From Massilia glaciei (GTDB taxonomy: Bacteria > Pseudomonadota > Gammaproteobacteria > Burkholderiales > Burkholderiaceae_D), in the NCBI RefSeq assembly GCF_003011895.2, contig NZ_PXWF02000225.1:1-53457 (forward strand): a stretch of DNA of 53,457 bases, read 5' to 3'. How positions within the stretch are numbered: the stretch's first letter is position 1; every line of letters starts with the position of its first letter. The notes under the pieces were generated by a model, which was not told where the DNA came from, ran no database searches, and worked only from the letters and a program-made list of their open reading frames with translations. Below are positions 17,166-26,067 of this stretch, piece by piece. The position numbers were made by a program, and so were the translations under genes.

Positions 17166-19967
17166 TCACTTTTTGGTGGCCGCGGCCGGCGCGGACTGGC
17201 GGCGGCGCTCGGACTGCGGCGGCGGCGGCAAGGCGTGGGGCAGCGCGTCGCCCAGCAAGGCGAGCGACTCGATCATCGTCAGCCCCGACTGCGCCGCATC
17301 GTTGGTCGATACCCCAATCGCTTCGGTGGTCGCACTTAGCACGTCGGGCCCCTGCAAAGGCAGCGGCGCGGCGCCGCGCCAGCGGATCATGTTGTCGATG
17401 GCGATTTTGGCAAACGCCGGGTTCCCGGTCTGCGCGTAGGCGTAGGCGGCCAGCCGCGGGCCGCCCTGGGCTTTTTCGACGTATTTGCCATCCGCGCCCT
17501 CGGTGCCGGTCGTCTTGTCTTTGATGAGCACGTCGCCGGGCGCCTCGCCCAGGCGCGCGAATTGCAGCCAGGCGGCGGCGAAATCCTCGCGCCCCAGCAG
17601 CGGCACCAGCTCGAACATCACCTGCGCCCCGCCCTGGATCGTGGCCAGGTTGTACAGCACCGGCACCTGCTGCTTGGCGATCGGGTCGGGGATCGGGAAC
17701 AGCTTGCCGGTCGCCGGATCGTAGCCGACGGTCATGCTGCCGCGCCCTTTGAGCGGGCCGATCCTGCCGCCCAGGTCGGGGTTGAGGCCGTTGAGCACGC
17801 CCGAACGCAGCCAGTAAGGCATCTGCAGGATCGAATCGACGCCGGCGTTGATGCGGTCGCGCCATTTGGGGTCGCCGCTGCGCTCCCACTCGGTCATCCA
17901 GTTCCCGGCCAGCACGTACCAGTCGGGGCCGATGCGGATCCGGCCCGGATACTTGGGATCCTGCGGCAGCACCGGCTGCGCCAGGCGCATCGGGTCGAAC
18001 TTGACCATGCCCTTGTCCGATTCGAGCTGATCGCGCATCACGTCGCCGATGCGCTCGTCGGTCGTCAGGTAGTAGAACGGGCGCCAGTGCGCCGCCTGGC
18101 TGATGCGCGCCTCCTTCGAACCGTCGCCCCACTTGACCACGTTGTGGCGCGAGCCGAGTCCCTTCATCGGGCCTAGGTGGTAGACATTGGTCTCGCTGGT
18201 GTTGCGGGCCATCGCCTCGGCCATGCGGAACACTTCCGGGCTGCCGCTGCGCAGGTAGCTGGTCCAGAGCCACAGTACGCTGCCCAGTTCGGTGCTGTCC
18301 CAGGCGAAGCCGCCATGGTCGTAGTTCCACACGTGGCGTTTGAAGTTATAACTGTGCATCACGTCGCCGTAGGTCCAAAAGCCGTACCAGTGGCGCTCGT
18401 GCTGCTGCCGCCGGTAGAACGCCAGCACCGAGTCGAGCCGGTCCTCGATCGTCGCGCGCGCCGGCGTCGAACGGTCGACCGGGCTCCACACGCCGAACAC
18501 CTTGGCCGATTGCAGATATGCCGGGCTGGCGGCCAGCAGCGCGCGGGCGCTGCCCGCCTTGGCCATCGCCGCCAGCTGCGCGCGGGCCGGCACCGAGGCC
18601 GACGGGTACAGCGTGAACGCGCTGGTCCTGGCCACGCCATAGGCTTGCGACATCCCCTCCTGCACGTCCTCGTAGGTCGCCGACAGGCCGTAGGCTCGGG
18701 TGGCGTAGTGGCGCATGTCCATCGCCGGCGCTTCGGGCGACCAGAGCCAGGCCGTCAGCTCGGCCGCTTTGCCGGCGGCGTTGCGCACGTCGAAGGCGGT
18801 CGGGAAGCTCTGCCAGAAGTCCTTGACGCTCACGCCCAGGCCGCCCGAGACGTCGCCCACAAAGGCCAGGCCCGAGGCGTGCGTGCCGGCGTCGGAGAAC
18901 ACCCAGGTGCTCTTGGCGCCGGTGCGCTTGACGATGTTGAAGCCGTTCGGCGAGGGCTGGACCAGCTTGTAGTCGTTCCAGATCGCCAGTTGCTCCTTCT
19001 CCTTGACGCCGTAGAAGCGGCCGCCCTCGATCTTCTGGCCGGCCACCTGGCGCAGGTCGGCGTTCAGGTCTCCCGGCTGCAGCGATTCCATCCACAGCCC
19101 GCCGTCCCGGCCGCTGAAGGCGACGTGGCGGTTGTAGACCTCTTCACGCATCGGAACCGTGAAGCGCAGGCCGAGGCCGCGGATGAAGTCCTTTTGCTGG
19201 TTGCCGTCGTAGATGAAGGTGTGGACCACGTGGATCGCCGCGTCGCCGGCGTAGAAGTACAGGCGCAGCGAGAACGGCAGCCATGCGCGCCCGCCCTTGG
19301 CCAGCTTGTGCTTGCCCTCGACCTTGATCACGGCGCGCACCGGCCCGCGTTGCTCGATCGTGAATTTGTCGATCGTCGATGCGAATGCCTGGCGCGCCGG
19401 CATGGCGCCCTCCTCCGGGTCCGGCCCCTGCTGCACCAGGCCGACCAAGCGGCCGGCGCGGGCCACCTCGCGGCCATCGACAAAAATCGTCTGGATCAAA
19501 TCGGTGCCGCGCGTTCCCACGCGCACCTTCGTCGCGCCGGTGTTGATATCGACGAAGCCGTCGCCCTGTTGCACGCTCAACGCCGGGGCAGGCGCGGCGG
19601 GCGCGGCTTCGGATGCCGCCGAGATCACATACGGCCCGGCCGCCTGCGCGACCGTGGCAAAGCCGCTGAACTTGAGCGAGCCGTCCGGCCAAAAGGCCAG
19701 TGGCCAGGTCTGCACGGGCAAGGCTTTGCCATCCGGTCCGGTGAGCGCGAACGCCTGGCTCTTTGGCACCGCGCCCTGCGGCCACGGCACGCCCCAGCTC
19801 ACGCCGGTGGCCAGCGGCGGCGCATCGCCGACCCAGTTGACTGTTACCTGGGCACGCCCCCCGGCGGCGCCACCGACGGCGGGCGCAAGCGCTTGTTGCG
19901 CCAGGACGGGGGTGGTAATGATCAGCGCGGCGGCACAGGCGCGCAGCGCTAGGGACAGGAACGACAT
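17166..19967 (-). CDS. Exo-rhamnogalacturonan lyase family protein (PL26-like)
   Basis: 933 residues, exported (signal ending near TTPVLAQ). The N-terminal domain (NWVGDAPPLATGVSWGVPW and the WPLAFWPDGSLKFSGF region) matches the first domain of the fungal exo-RG lyase family. A long central part with WYGFWTYGDVMHSYN and WNYDHGGFAWDSTELG forms the helical barrel, and a C-terminal domain follows. Family members cut RG-I from chain ends by beta-elimination, giving unsaturated disaccharides for GH105. It is the first gene of a tight three-gene operon and lies 73 bp downstream of the best copy of the shared dyad. Bacterial homologues are poorly tested, so the exact activity is inferred. Confidence 0.8.
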   Translation of the reverse strand: MSFLSLALRACAAALIITTPVLAQQALAPAVGGAAGGRAQVTVNWVGDAPPLATGVSWGVPWPQGAVPKSQAFALTGPDGKALPVQTWPLAFWPDGSLKFSGFATVAQAAGPYVISAASEAAPAAPAPALSVQQGDGFVDINTGATKVRVGTRGTDLIQTIFVDGREVARAGRLVGLVQQGPDPEEGAMPARQAFASTIDKFTIEQRGPVRAVIKVEGKHKLAKGGRAWLPFSLRLYFYAGDAAIHVVHTFIYDGNQQKDFIRGLGLRFTVPMREEVYNRHVAFSGRDGGLWMESLQPGDLNADLRQVAGQKIEGGRFYGVKEKEQLAIWNDYKLVQPSPNGFNIVKRTGAKSTWVFSDAGTHASGLAFVGDVSGGLGVSVKDFWQSFPTAFDVRNAAGKAAELTAWLWSPEAPAMDMRHYATRAYGLSATYEDVQEGMSQAYGVARTSAFTLYPSASVPARAQLAAMAKAGSARALLAASPAYLQSAKVFGVWSPVDRSTPARATIEDRLDSVLAFYRRQQHERHWYGFWTYGDVMHSYNFKRHVWNYDHGGFAWDSTELGSVLWLWTSYLRSGSPEVFRMAEAMARNTSETNVYHLGPMKGLGSRHNVVKWGDGSKEARISQAAHWRPFYYLTTDERIGDVMRDQLESDKGMVKFDPMRLAQPVLPQDPKYPGRIRIGPDWYVLAGNWMTEWERSGDPKWRDRINAGVDSILQMPYWLRSGVLNGLNPDLGGRIGPLKGRGSMTVGYDPATGKLFPIPDPIAKQQVPVLYNLATIQGGAQVMFELVPLLGREDFAAAWLQFARLGEAPGDVLIKDKTTGTEGADGKYVEKAQGGPRLAAYAYAQTGNPAFAKIAIDNMIRWRGAAPLPLQGPDVLSATTEAIGVSTNDAAQSGLTMIESLALLGDALPHALPPPPQSERRRQSAPAAATKK

Positions 19968-20039
19968 GACGGACTCTTGGACTAGTTCTCGTGGAGAATT
20001 GATTGTATGCGAGCGCTCTGCCCGTCGAATCCCCTACCC

Positions 20040-20067
20040 GGAAAGAATCAGCTGACTGATTGATTCC
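20040..20067. promoter_or_regulatory. Shared RG-I operator, full 28-bp dyad
   Basis: GGAA-AG-AATCA-GCTGAC-TGATT-GA-TTCC, a perfect inverted repeat outside the two-base and six-base spacers. It lies 73 bp upstream of the PL26 start. The same arms occur at 37530-37557, and the core occurs at 26040-26067. This is the strongest regulatory match of the pectin genes. Confidence 0.75.
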
Positions 20068-20132
20068 GGGCGTGACTTGACGCGGATGATCAACAAACCC
20101 CGTTGACAGCGCGAATGCGCAATCAAAATCCA

Positions 20133-20282
20133 CGTCACTCCCGCGTACGCGGGAACCCAGGAGGCGAGCGAGCGCCCGACCAAGCTGCTCGACCGTCATT
20201 CCCGCGTACGCGGGAACCCAGGAGGCGAGCAACCGCCCGACCAAGCTGCTCAACCGTCATTCCCGCGTACGCGGGAACCCAT
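20133..20282 (+). repeat. 61-bp tandem repeat with palindromic heads
   Basis: Two full 61-bp units (20133-20193, 20194-20254) and the start of a third (20255-20282). Each unit opens with CGTCATTCCCGCGTACGCGGG, whose CCCGCGTACGCGGG part is a perfect palindrome. The unit continues with AACCCAGGAGGCGAGC and a segment ending near AAGCTGCTC. The units differ by only a few bases. This is a REP-type intergenic repeat between the PL26 operon promoter and the Sel1 gene. There are no CRISPR features, because the spacers are themselves repeated. Confidence 0.85.
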
Positions 20283-20414
20283 GATGAACATGCAATCACG
20301 GGGCTTCACAAAATCTAATCCCCGTTTTGAACTGCGGGAATTAAAACAATTCCTGCCGTGCCCTACCCTGAAATCACAAATTCACAATGCTCGACACGCA
20401 ATCCGGCAGCATGG

Positions 20415-21944
20415 TTACTTCGCACCGCCCTTAAACACCGCCTCCGCGCGCGCCACATCCTCCGGCGTCATCCGCTTCTCGACGATCCTGGCCGTGTTTG
20501 CGGCCTGCTCATTGCCCAACTTGGCGCTAAGGCGCAGCCACGCCAGCGCTTGCACCGGATCCTTCGCGCCCCCTTCGCCGAGATACAACATGGCCCCGGC
20601 GCTGGACATGGCGGTGTCCGACCCCTGCACGGCGGCCGCCAGAAACAATTTGCGCGCCAGCGGCAGATCCCTGGCCACCTGCTCGCCCTTGTAAAAATAG
20701 GTGGCGAGCGCGTTCTGCGCGCCGGCGTGGCCGGCGACCGCGGCCACCTTGTAAAACGCCAGCGCGCGCGTCGGCTCGGCCTTGACGCCGATGCCCTCGT
20801 CGTAGGCCTGGGCCAGCGCGAACTCGGCGTGGATCTTCCGGTTTCCCGCCCGCGGATTGACGGCCACCTGCTGGAACAAGTCGAAGGCGGCCTGCGCGTC
20901 CTGCGGCACCAGCTGCCCCGCCTGGTGCAGGCGCGCCATCACATACTGCGCCGGCAGATATCCGGCCTTGGCCGCCCCGGCATACAGCTTGGCCGCCTTG
21001 GCCGGCTCCTTGGCGCCGCCATAGCCGCTTTGCAGCATGCGCGCGAGCGTGAACATCGCCGGCACGTGGTCCAGGTCGGCCGCCTCCTGGTACCAGGCGC
21101 GCGCGCGCGCAGGGTCGCGCGGCACGTCGACGCCCTCCATGTACATTTGCGCCAGATGCAGCTGCGACTGGATGCGCGGATTCGCGTATTCGGGATTCGA
21201 CGGATTGAACCTGCTGTAATGGGTGCCCAGCCGCCTGGCCTCGGCCACCTTGATGTACCAGGCGATCGCCTCCTTCGGGTCGCGCGCGGTGCCCTGCCCC
21301 GCCAGGTACATGGAGCCGAGCATCAGGGCCGCCTCGTCCCAGCCGACCTTGTTGTACGAGACCTTGAAGGTGCGCAGCGCGAGCGCGTAGTCGCGCGCGT
21401 CGTACGCCGCATACGCCTGGTCGAGCGTCTTGTCCTTGCGCGCTATCTGGTTGCGCGCGCCGGCCTCGTTGTACGCGGACTGGGTGCATGCACCGCCGCG
21501 GCCATCGGCGTCGATTCCATCTAGCCTGGGGCCATCGCGGCTTGCGTCCCCGTACGGGCTGGCGTCATTGAAGGCGGTGCCGTTGGGCACAAACTCGCCT
21601 TCGAGCGAGACGCCCATCTCGCCAAAGTCGCCGCTCCTGCCACTGCTATGGAAGCTGTCCAGATAACTGTCGATCAACTCGTCGCCAGCCGACGAAAAAT
21701 CGTAGGCGCACGATGAGGCCGACGCGCGGTCGAGGCGCAGCAACTCCGGCGCGCGGCGCGCGGGCATGCGTCCGAGCACCGTCACCACCGATATTTCGGG
21801 CGTGGCAGGCGGGGCGGCGGCTGGCGCGGCGCCGGCCGGTGCCAGCGACGCCAGTGATGCCAGAGATGCCAGCGCGAGGGCCGAGCAGGCCGCGAGCTTT
21901 AACGATGGGCGACCATTATCACAAACAGTACGGCGATCTTTCAT
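20415..21944 (-). CDS. Exported Sel1-repeat (TPR-like) protein
   Basis: 509 residues. A signal peptide rich in Leu-Ala-Ser (SALALASLASLASLAPAGAA) is followed by a low-complexity region with an ISVVTVLG segment. From about residue 165 there are Sel1-like repeats, for example ALMLGSMYLAGQGTARDPKEA, HLAQMYMEGVDVPRDPARA and ATYFYKGEQVARDLPLA. Such repeats build helical scaffolds for protein contacts. Its gene follows the large receptor on the same strand but lies beyond a strong terminator (21989-22023). It may be a periplasmic partner of that receptor; this rests on position only. Confidence 0.75.
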   Translation of the reverse strand: MKDRRTVCDNGRPSLKLAACSALALASLASLASLAPAGAAPAAAPPATPEISVVTVLGRMPARRAPELLRLDRASASSCAYDFSSAGDELIDSYLDSFHSSGRSGDFGEMGVSLEGEFVPNGTAFNDASPYGDASRDGPRLDGIDADGRGGACTQSAYNEAGARNQIARKDKTLDQAYAAYDARDYALALRTFKVSYNKVGWDEAALMLGSMYLAGQGTARDPKEAIAWYIKVAEARRLGTHYSRFNPSNPEYANPRIQSQLHLAQMYMEGVDVPRDPARARAWYQEAADLDHVPAMFTLARMLQSGYGGAKEPAKAAKLYAGAAKAGYLPAQYVMARLHQAGQLVPQDAQAAFDLFQQVAVNPRAGNRKIHAEFALAQAYDEGIGVKAEPTRALAFYKVAAVAGHAGAQNALATYFYKGEQVARDLPLARKLFLAAAVQGSDTAMSSAGAMLYLGEGGAKDPVQALAWLRLSAKLGNEQAANTARIVEKRMTPEDVARAEAVFKGGAK

Positions 21945-21988
21945 TGACTGCCTCTCAAGGGAGTTGAACTTCTGTGTCTCTTAAACCG

Positions 21989-22023
21989 AAAAATCCCCCG
22001 AACCGGCAAAACCGATTCGGGGG
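21989..22023 (-). terminator. Rho-independent terminator after the large receptor gene
   Basis: On the minus strand, CCCCCGAA pairs with TTCGGGGG around a loop whose own ends (TCGG/CCGG) can pair further, and ATTTTT follows. It lies about 40 bp past the receptor stop and 45 bp before the Sel1 gene. Sel1 therefore needs its own promoter or partial read-through. Confidence 0.85.
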
Positions 22024-22062
22024 CTGTGAAAGCGACCCCGCTTGCACGGGGCCCGGGGGACA

Positions 22063-25000
22063 TCAGTTCCTGAAGTTCATGCCAATCATGATGCGGCGGC
22101 CGGCGTAAGCGTAGTCGAGCAGGTTCGGCGTGCCATCGGCGAACGGCGAGTAGACGCCCTGGCTGTTCGAGGTGGTCGACAGGCCCAGGTTGCGGGCCTC
22201 GGCGAAGAACTCGAGGTTCTTGCTGTACTTGTAGGAGATCTTGGCGTCGATGAAGCGGGTCGCGTCGCGGAAGTTCGGCGAACCGGGGTTGTACGGCAAC
22301 ACCGTGACGCGGCCACCGCCTGCGTTCGGGTAGTTGTTGACCGTGTTGCCGCCGCAACCGGCGATGCAGGTGAAATACGAATCGACTGCCTGCAACGCCA
22401 CGCGCGCCGAGAACTTGCCGTCGTCATACCACAGCGAGGCGTTGTACGAGTACTTCGACTCGCGCGCCGGCGGCAGCGGGTCGCCGGTGATCAGGTCGAC
22501 GATGTTGACCGACGACACGGCCGAGCGCAGCTTCGTGTAGTTCATGTCGAAACCGGTGTAGCGCAGCTTCCATGGCAGGAAGGTGAACGCCGTCTTGGTC
22601 GCCAACTCGAAACCCTTGCGGGTGGTCACGGGGCCGTTTTCGCGGGTTGAATGGTCGAACTCGAGGTCCGACAGCTTGGCGCCGGTGGCCGGATCGACGT
22701 AGTCGGAACCTTCGAAAATCTTGATGTTGGTCCTTCCGACGACGACCGCCGGGCCGACGATGCCGACCTGCTTGAAGGCGGCGATCGAGAACATGGTGTC
22801 CTTGTTCGGGTACCACTCCAAGCTCAGGTTTTTGTTGACGTTGCGCTGAGCCTGCAGCGCCGGGTTGCCGAGTGTGCCGCTGCAGGTCATGCTCGATTCT
22901 GCCCCGCCCGCCTCCTCGGCCAGGATCTTGCGCTGGTCGTAGGTGCAGGTGCCGGCCGGAAGCAGCGCCGATATCGGAGGCCGCGCCACGGTCTTGGCAT
23001 GGTTGAAGCGCGTCACGAGGCGGTCCGGGATCAGCCACAGCGCCGTGTTAAAGATCGGCAGGATGTCGGTGCTGCTGGCATCGAGCGAGGTAGCCTTGAT
23101 CACCGTGTTGCTGGTGAAGCCGCCGGCGACGGTCGGGCGCAGCGGATCGTAGGACGGGGTCACCAGGATCGAGGTGAAGCCCATGTTGCCGGTCGCGTGG
23201 ACGCGGGTGCGGATGTAGCGGAAGCCGAAGTTACCATCGAACTCCATGCCAAACGGCAAAGCGCGGTCGGTGAACGGAATCTGGTCGAGGGCGAAATCGG
23301 TCATCAGGTAGCCCGAGGCGACGCGCTCGCTGAACTTGCCCACCGGTTGTTCGTACACCTTGCCGTCGTTGGCCATGCACTCTTTGACGCAGTCGTAATT
23401 GACGTTTGGCGAGCCGACCAGGCCGAACACCTTCTCGACGTCGATCTGGTTCCAACCGTTGAGCAAGTCGGCCGGACGGTCCTTGGCGCCGCCGAAAAAT
23501 TGCGAGCTCGGGCCCTGGGTCATCGAATGGGTCAGGATGTCCTGGAATTGCGCCTGGGTCATGACGGTCTGGCCCGACAGCACGTTGAGCGGGTTACTGC
23601 TCGGAACGAAGCCGGTCGCGCACGGATTGCCGCCCGCGCCGAGCGAGCCGGGCGTGTTGGTGCAGCCGACGAAGGAGCCGCGGATATTGGCCGTCGGCAC
23701 GATGATCGGCGCAACATAGTTGGCTTGTCCGAAGGTTCCCGACTGGGATTGGTAGGTGTAGCCGCCGCCGCCCCAGCTGTTGCCGGACGAGTCGCGCAGG
23801 TTGATGCCGCCTTTGACGCGGGTCAGGAAGGGCACCTTCTCGCTGAGCTTGTAGGTCAGGTCGAGCTTGGCGGTGCTTTCGCGGGTGTCCTTGATCTGCG
23901 GCGAGAAGCTGATTTGCGGCGCCTGGGTCAGCCTCGCCTGCTGGGCGATGGTGTAGGCCGGGACCGCGACCGTGTTGTTGGGGCCGAGCGCGACCGCCGC
24001 GGTATTCACGGTGGCCGGACGCGTGTCGGCGTACAGCGCGGCGTTGGTCTGGTCGAACGAGCTGCCCGCCGGGAAGGAGTAACCCCACAAGCCGTTCGGC
24101 AGCACGGCCAGCGTCGCCTCGCCGTAGTTGTAGCTCCACGCCGTGCGCTTGTCGCCGCGCTTGAAGTCCGACTTGGCGTCGCCGACGAAGAACTCGGCGA
24201 GCAGGCCGCCGCTCTTGTACGTGCCGCCGGTCTGGAAGTAGGTCGAGCTCGTTTCGATCACGTTGTGGATCTGGTCGGTCGCCGCGCTGCCGTCGGTGAT
24301 CGTGAACTTGGTGACGTGGTGGTTGGCGTCCACCACGGCCGAGCCGGGCACCACGTTGGCCACCGCGCCCTTGGCCGGAAACGCGTTCGTCCTGAAGCTC
24401 ATGTTGTCGTACACATAGTAGCCGGAACCTGGCACGGCCGAGCGCACCCCGCTCGCCGAATCGGTGAAGGTCGGTCCCAGGTAGCTCGGGCTGTTGGCCA
24501 CGGCGGTGTTGACGTTCAGGCCACCGAGGCCGTAGGTCAGCTGGTTGTCGTCGATGCGGCGCTTGTTGTGGCTGCCCTTGGCGTACACCGTCAGCGCGTT
24601 GTTGACCTTGAAATCGAAACGCAGGTCGATGTTCTTGCGCTTGTCCTCCTGGCGCTTGACGAAATTGCGCAGATTCGACGGGGTGTAGTCGTTCCACTGG
24701 TTCAGGCACGTCATCAACTCGTTGCCGCGGTGGTTGATGGCGCCGTTGCGGTTGGTGCCGGCGCTGATCGACGCCTGCTCCGCCGCCGTCAGGTTGGGGA
24801 AGGCGGCGTAGCAATCGGCCTTGCTCTGCGCGGCGGCCGAACGGGTCACCAACTCGAGCGGGGTGGCGGCATTGAAAAATCCGCCGGCGATCATCGGCGT
24901 GGCCCGCGTGGTCGTGGTCGAGGCCGGGTCGTCCGCAGACACGGTCGACGGATTGAAGGCGAAGGTCTTGTCGGGCGAGTTGTCAAAATCGATGTTGCGC

Positions 25001-25767
25001 GAATAGCCCGAAATGGCGGTGGTGGCGACCTGCGATGAATGGCCCTCGTTGACATTGGCCGACATCGAACCATTGACCAGCACGCCGAGGCGGCCGTCGA
25101 TGAATTTTTGCGAGGCGATGACGTTGAAGTCGGGCGACCACTTCTTGTTGAGCGAGCCTTGCGAGCCGGCCGCGCGCAGCGAGAAGAACGGCTTTTTGAA
25201 ATCGAGCGCGGTGCGCGTCTTGATGATGACGCCGCCGCCGAGCGAGCCTTCGGTCATGTCGGCGGTCGAACCCTTGACCACATCGACGCTCTTGATCAGG
25301 TCGGCCGACATTTCGCGCAGCTCGACGCCGCGCCCGCTGCCGCCGCCGTTGAGGTCGGTGCCGCCGGCCGCCTGCACGCCCTGGCCGTCGATCTCGACGC
25401 GGGTCAGGTCGGCCGAGTTGCCGCGCACGGCGACGCTGACGCCCTCGCCGAAGTCGCCGCGTTCGAGCGCGATGCCGGCGATGCGCGAGATCGCCTCGCC
25501 CACGTTACGGTCCGGGAAGGCGCCCACGTCCTCGGCCACGATCGAGTCCATCGCGGTGGCCGCGTTCTTTTTGCGGGCGATGCCCGATTGTTGCGAGGCC
25601 CGTGTGGCGACCACCGTCACTTGCTGGATTTCGCCCTCCGGCGCGGGGGGCGGCGCCGGCTTGGTTTCCTGCGCCATCGCGATGTTGTTGGCCATCAACG
25701 CGAGCGCCACCGAGACGGCGTAGCTCAGACGGTTGGGGCGCATCGGCTGTTGTGTGTTCTCTCGCAT
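22063..25767 (-). CDS. Large TonB-dependent receptor for pectic oligosaccharides
   Basis: 1234 residues. The signal peptide ends at NIAMAQ. A TonB-box-like VTVVATRASQ (about 49-58) precedes the plug (GEAISRIAGIALERG, RGNSADLTRVEIDG), and a very long barrel ends RRIMIGMNFRN, with the usual aromatic residue near the C-terminus. It belongs to the long proteobacterial carbohydrate receptors typical of polysaccharide utilisation. GGAGATAGAG precedes the ATG at 25767. The upstream gap holds a 10-bp inverted repeat and a copy of the shared dyad, so it is probably induced with the RG-I genes. The ligand is inferred from context. Confidence 0.88.
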   Translation of the reverse strand: MRENTQQPMRPNRLSYAVSVALALMANNIAMAQETKPAPPPAPEGEIQQVTVVATRASQQSGIARKKNAATAMDSIVAEDVGAFPDRNVGEAISRIAGIALERGDFGEGVSVAVRGNSADLTRVEIDGQGVQAAGGTDLNGGGSGRGVELREMSADLIKSVDVVKGSTADMTEGSLGGGVIIKTRTALDFKKPFFSLRAAGSQGSLNKKWSPDFNVIASQKFIDGRLGVLVNGSMSANVNEGHSSQVATTAISGYSRNIDFDNSPDKTFAFNPSTVSADDPASTTTTRATPMIAGGFFNAATPLELVTRSAAAQSKADCYAAFPNLTAAEQASISAGTNRNGAINHRGNELMTCLNQWNDYTPSNLRNFVKRQEDKRKNIDLRFDFKVNNALTVYAKGSHNKRRIDDNQLTYGLGGLNVNTAVANSPSYLGPTFTDSASGVRSAVPGSGYYVYDNMSFRTNAFPAKGAVANVVPGSAVVDANHHVTKFTITDGSAATDQIHNVIETSSTYFQTGGTYKSGGLLAEFFVGDAKSDFKRGDKRTAWSYNYGEATLAVLPNGLWGYSFPAGSSFDQTNAALYADTRPATVNTAAVALGPNNTVAVPAYTIAQQARLTQAPQISFSPQIKDTRESTAKLDLTYKLSEKVPFLTRVKGGINLRDSSGNSWGGGGYTYQSQSGTFGQANYVAPIIVPTANIRGSFVGCTNTPGSLGAGGNPCATGFVPSSNPLNVLSGQTVMTQAQFQDILTHSMTQGPSSQFFGGAKDRPADLLNGWNQIDVEKVFGLVGSPNVNYDCVKECMANDGKVYEQPVGKFSERVASGYLMTDFALDQIPFTDRALPFGMEFDGNFGFRYIRTRVHATGNMGFTSILVTPSYDPLRPTVAGGFTSNTVIKATSLDASSTDILPIFNTALWLIPDRLVTRFNHAKTVARPPISALLPAGTCTYDQRKILAEEAGGAESSMTCSGTLGNPALQAQRNVNKNLSLEWYPNKDTMFSIAAFKQVGIVGPAVVVGRTNIKIFEGSDYVDPATGAKLSDLEFDHSTRENGPVTTRKGFELATKTAFTFLPWKLRYTGFDMNYTKLRSAVSSVNIVDLITGDPLPPARESKYSYNASLWYDDGKFSARVALQAVDSYFTCIAGCGGNTVNNYPNAGGGRVTVLPYNPGSPNFRDATRFIDAKISYKYSKNLEFFAEARNLGLSTTSNSQGVYSPFADGTPNLLDYAYAGRRIMIGMNFRN

Positions 25768-25950
25768 TCTCTATCTCCAATTGTCGGTCTCGAATCGGAC
25801 CTATTGATCATTTCTTATTAACCAGCTTGGCTGCACGTCCTCTTGGGTACGTGTGGAACTGCTTACAGTCTATTGCGGGAAAACATCGATGGAGCATCTT
25901 GCGGAAAACACTCACAGGAGTGAGCGGAAACTGTGCGAAATATGCGCGGA

Positions 25951-26000
25951 CGATAACTTTTTTTGTGCGATTTGGCGATTCAAGGGATATAAAGTTATCG
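25951..26000. repeat. Spaced exact inverted repeat upstream of the large receptor
   Basis: CGATAACTTT (25951-25960) and AAAGTTATCG (25991-26000) are exact inverted 10-mers separated by 30 bp. They sit about 185-235 bp before the receptor start in an AT-rich stretch. The 40-bp centre spacing, close to four helical turns, would suit two dimers on one DNA face. No function is known. Confidence 0.55.
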
Positions 26001-26039
26001 CGGCGCCATCGGGACCGGTCGATTTCCTTCGCGCGCCGG

Positions 26040-26067
26040 CGTTTCAATCAAATCGGTGATTGGTTCA
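26040..26067. promoter_or_regulatory. Shared RG-I operator, core copy before the large receptor
   Basis: AATCA-AATCGG-TGATT (26046-26061) matches all ten core bases, with GG-TTCA to the right matching three of four outer bases. The left outer arm is poor. It overlaps the stop codon of the dehydratase gene and lies about 275 bp upstream of the receptor start. Confidence 0.6.

Noticed and set aside
20133-20282. Regularly spaced palindromes as a CRISPR array
   Set aside because: The sequence between the palindromes is itself repeated, the period is a whole 61-bp unit, and no cas genes are nearby.
25793-25809. AATCG...TGATC before the large receptor as another copy of the shared dyad
   Set aside because: The spacer is seven bases instead of six and the arms are imperfect; the copy at 26046-26061 fits properly.
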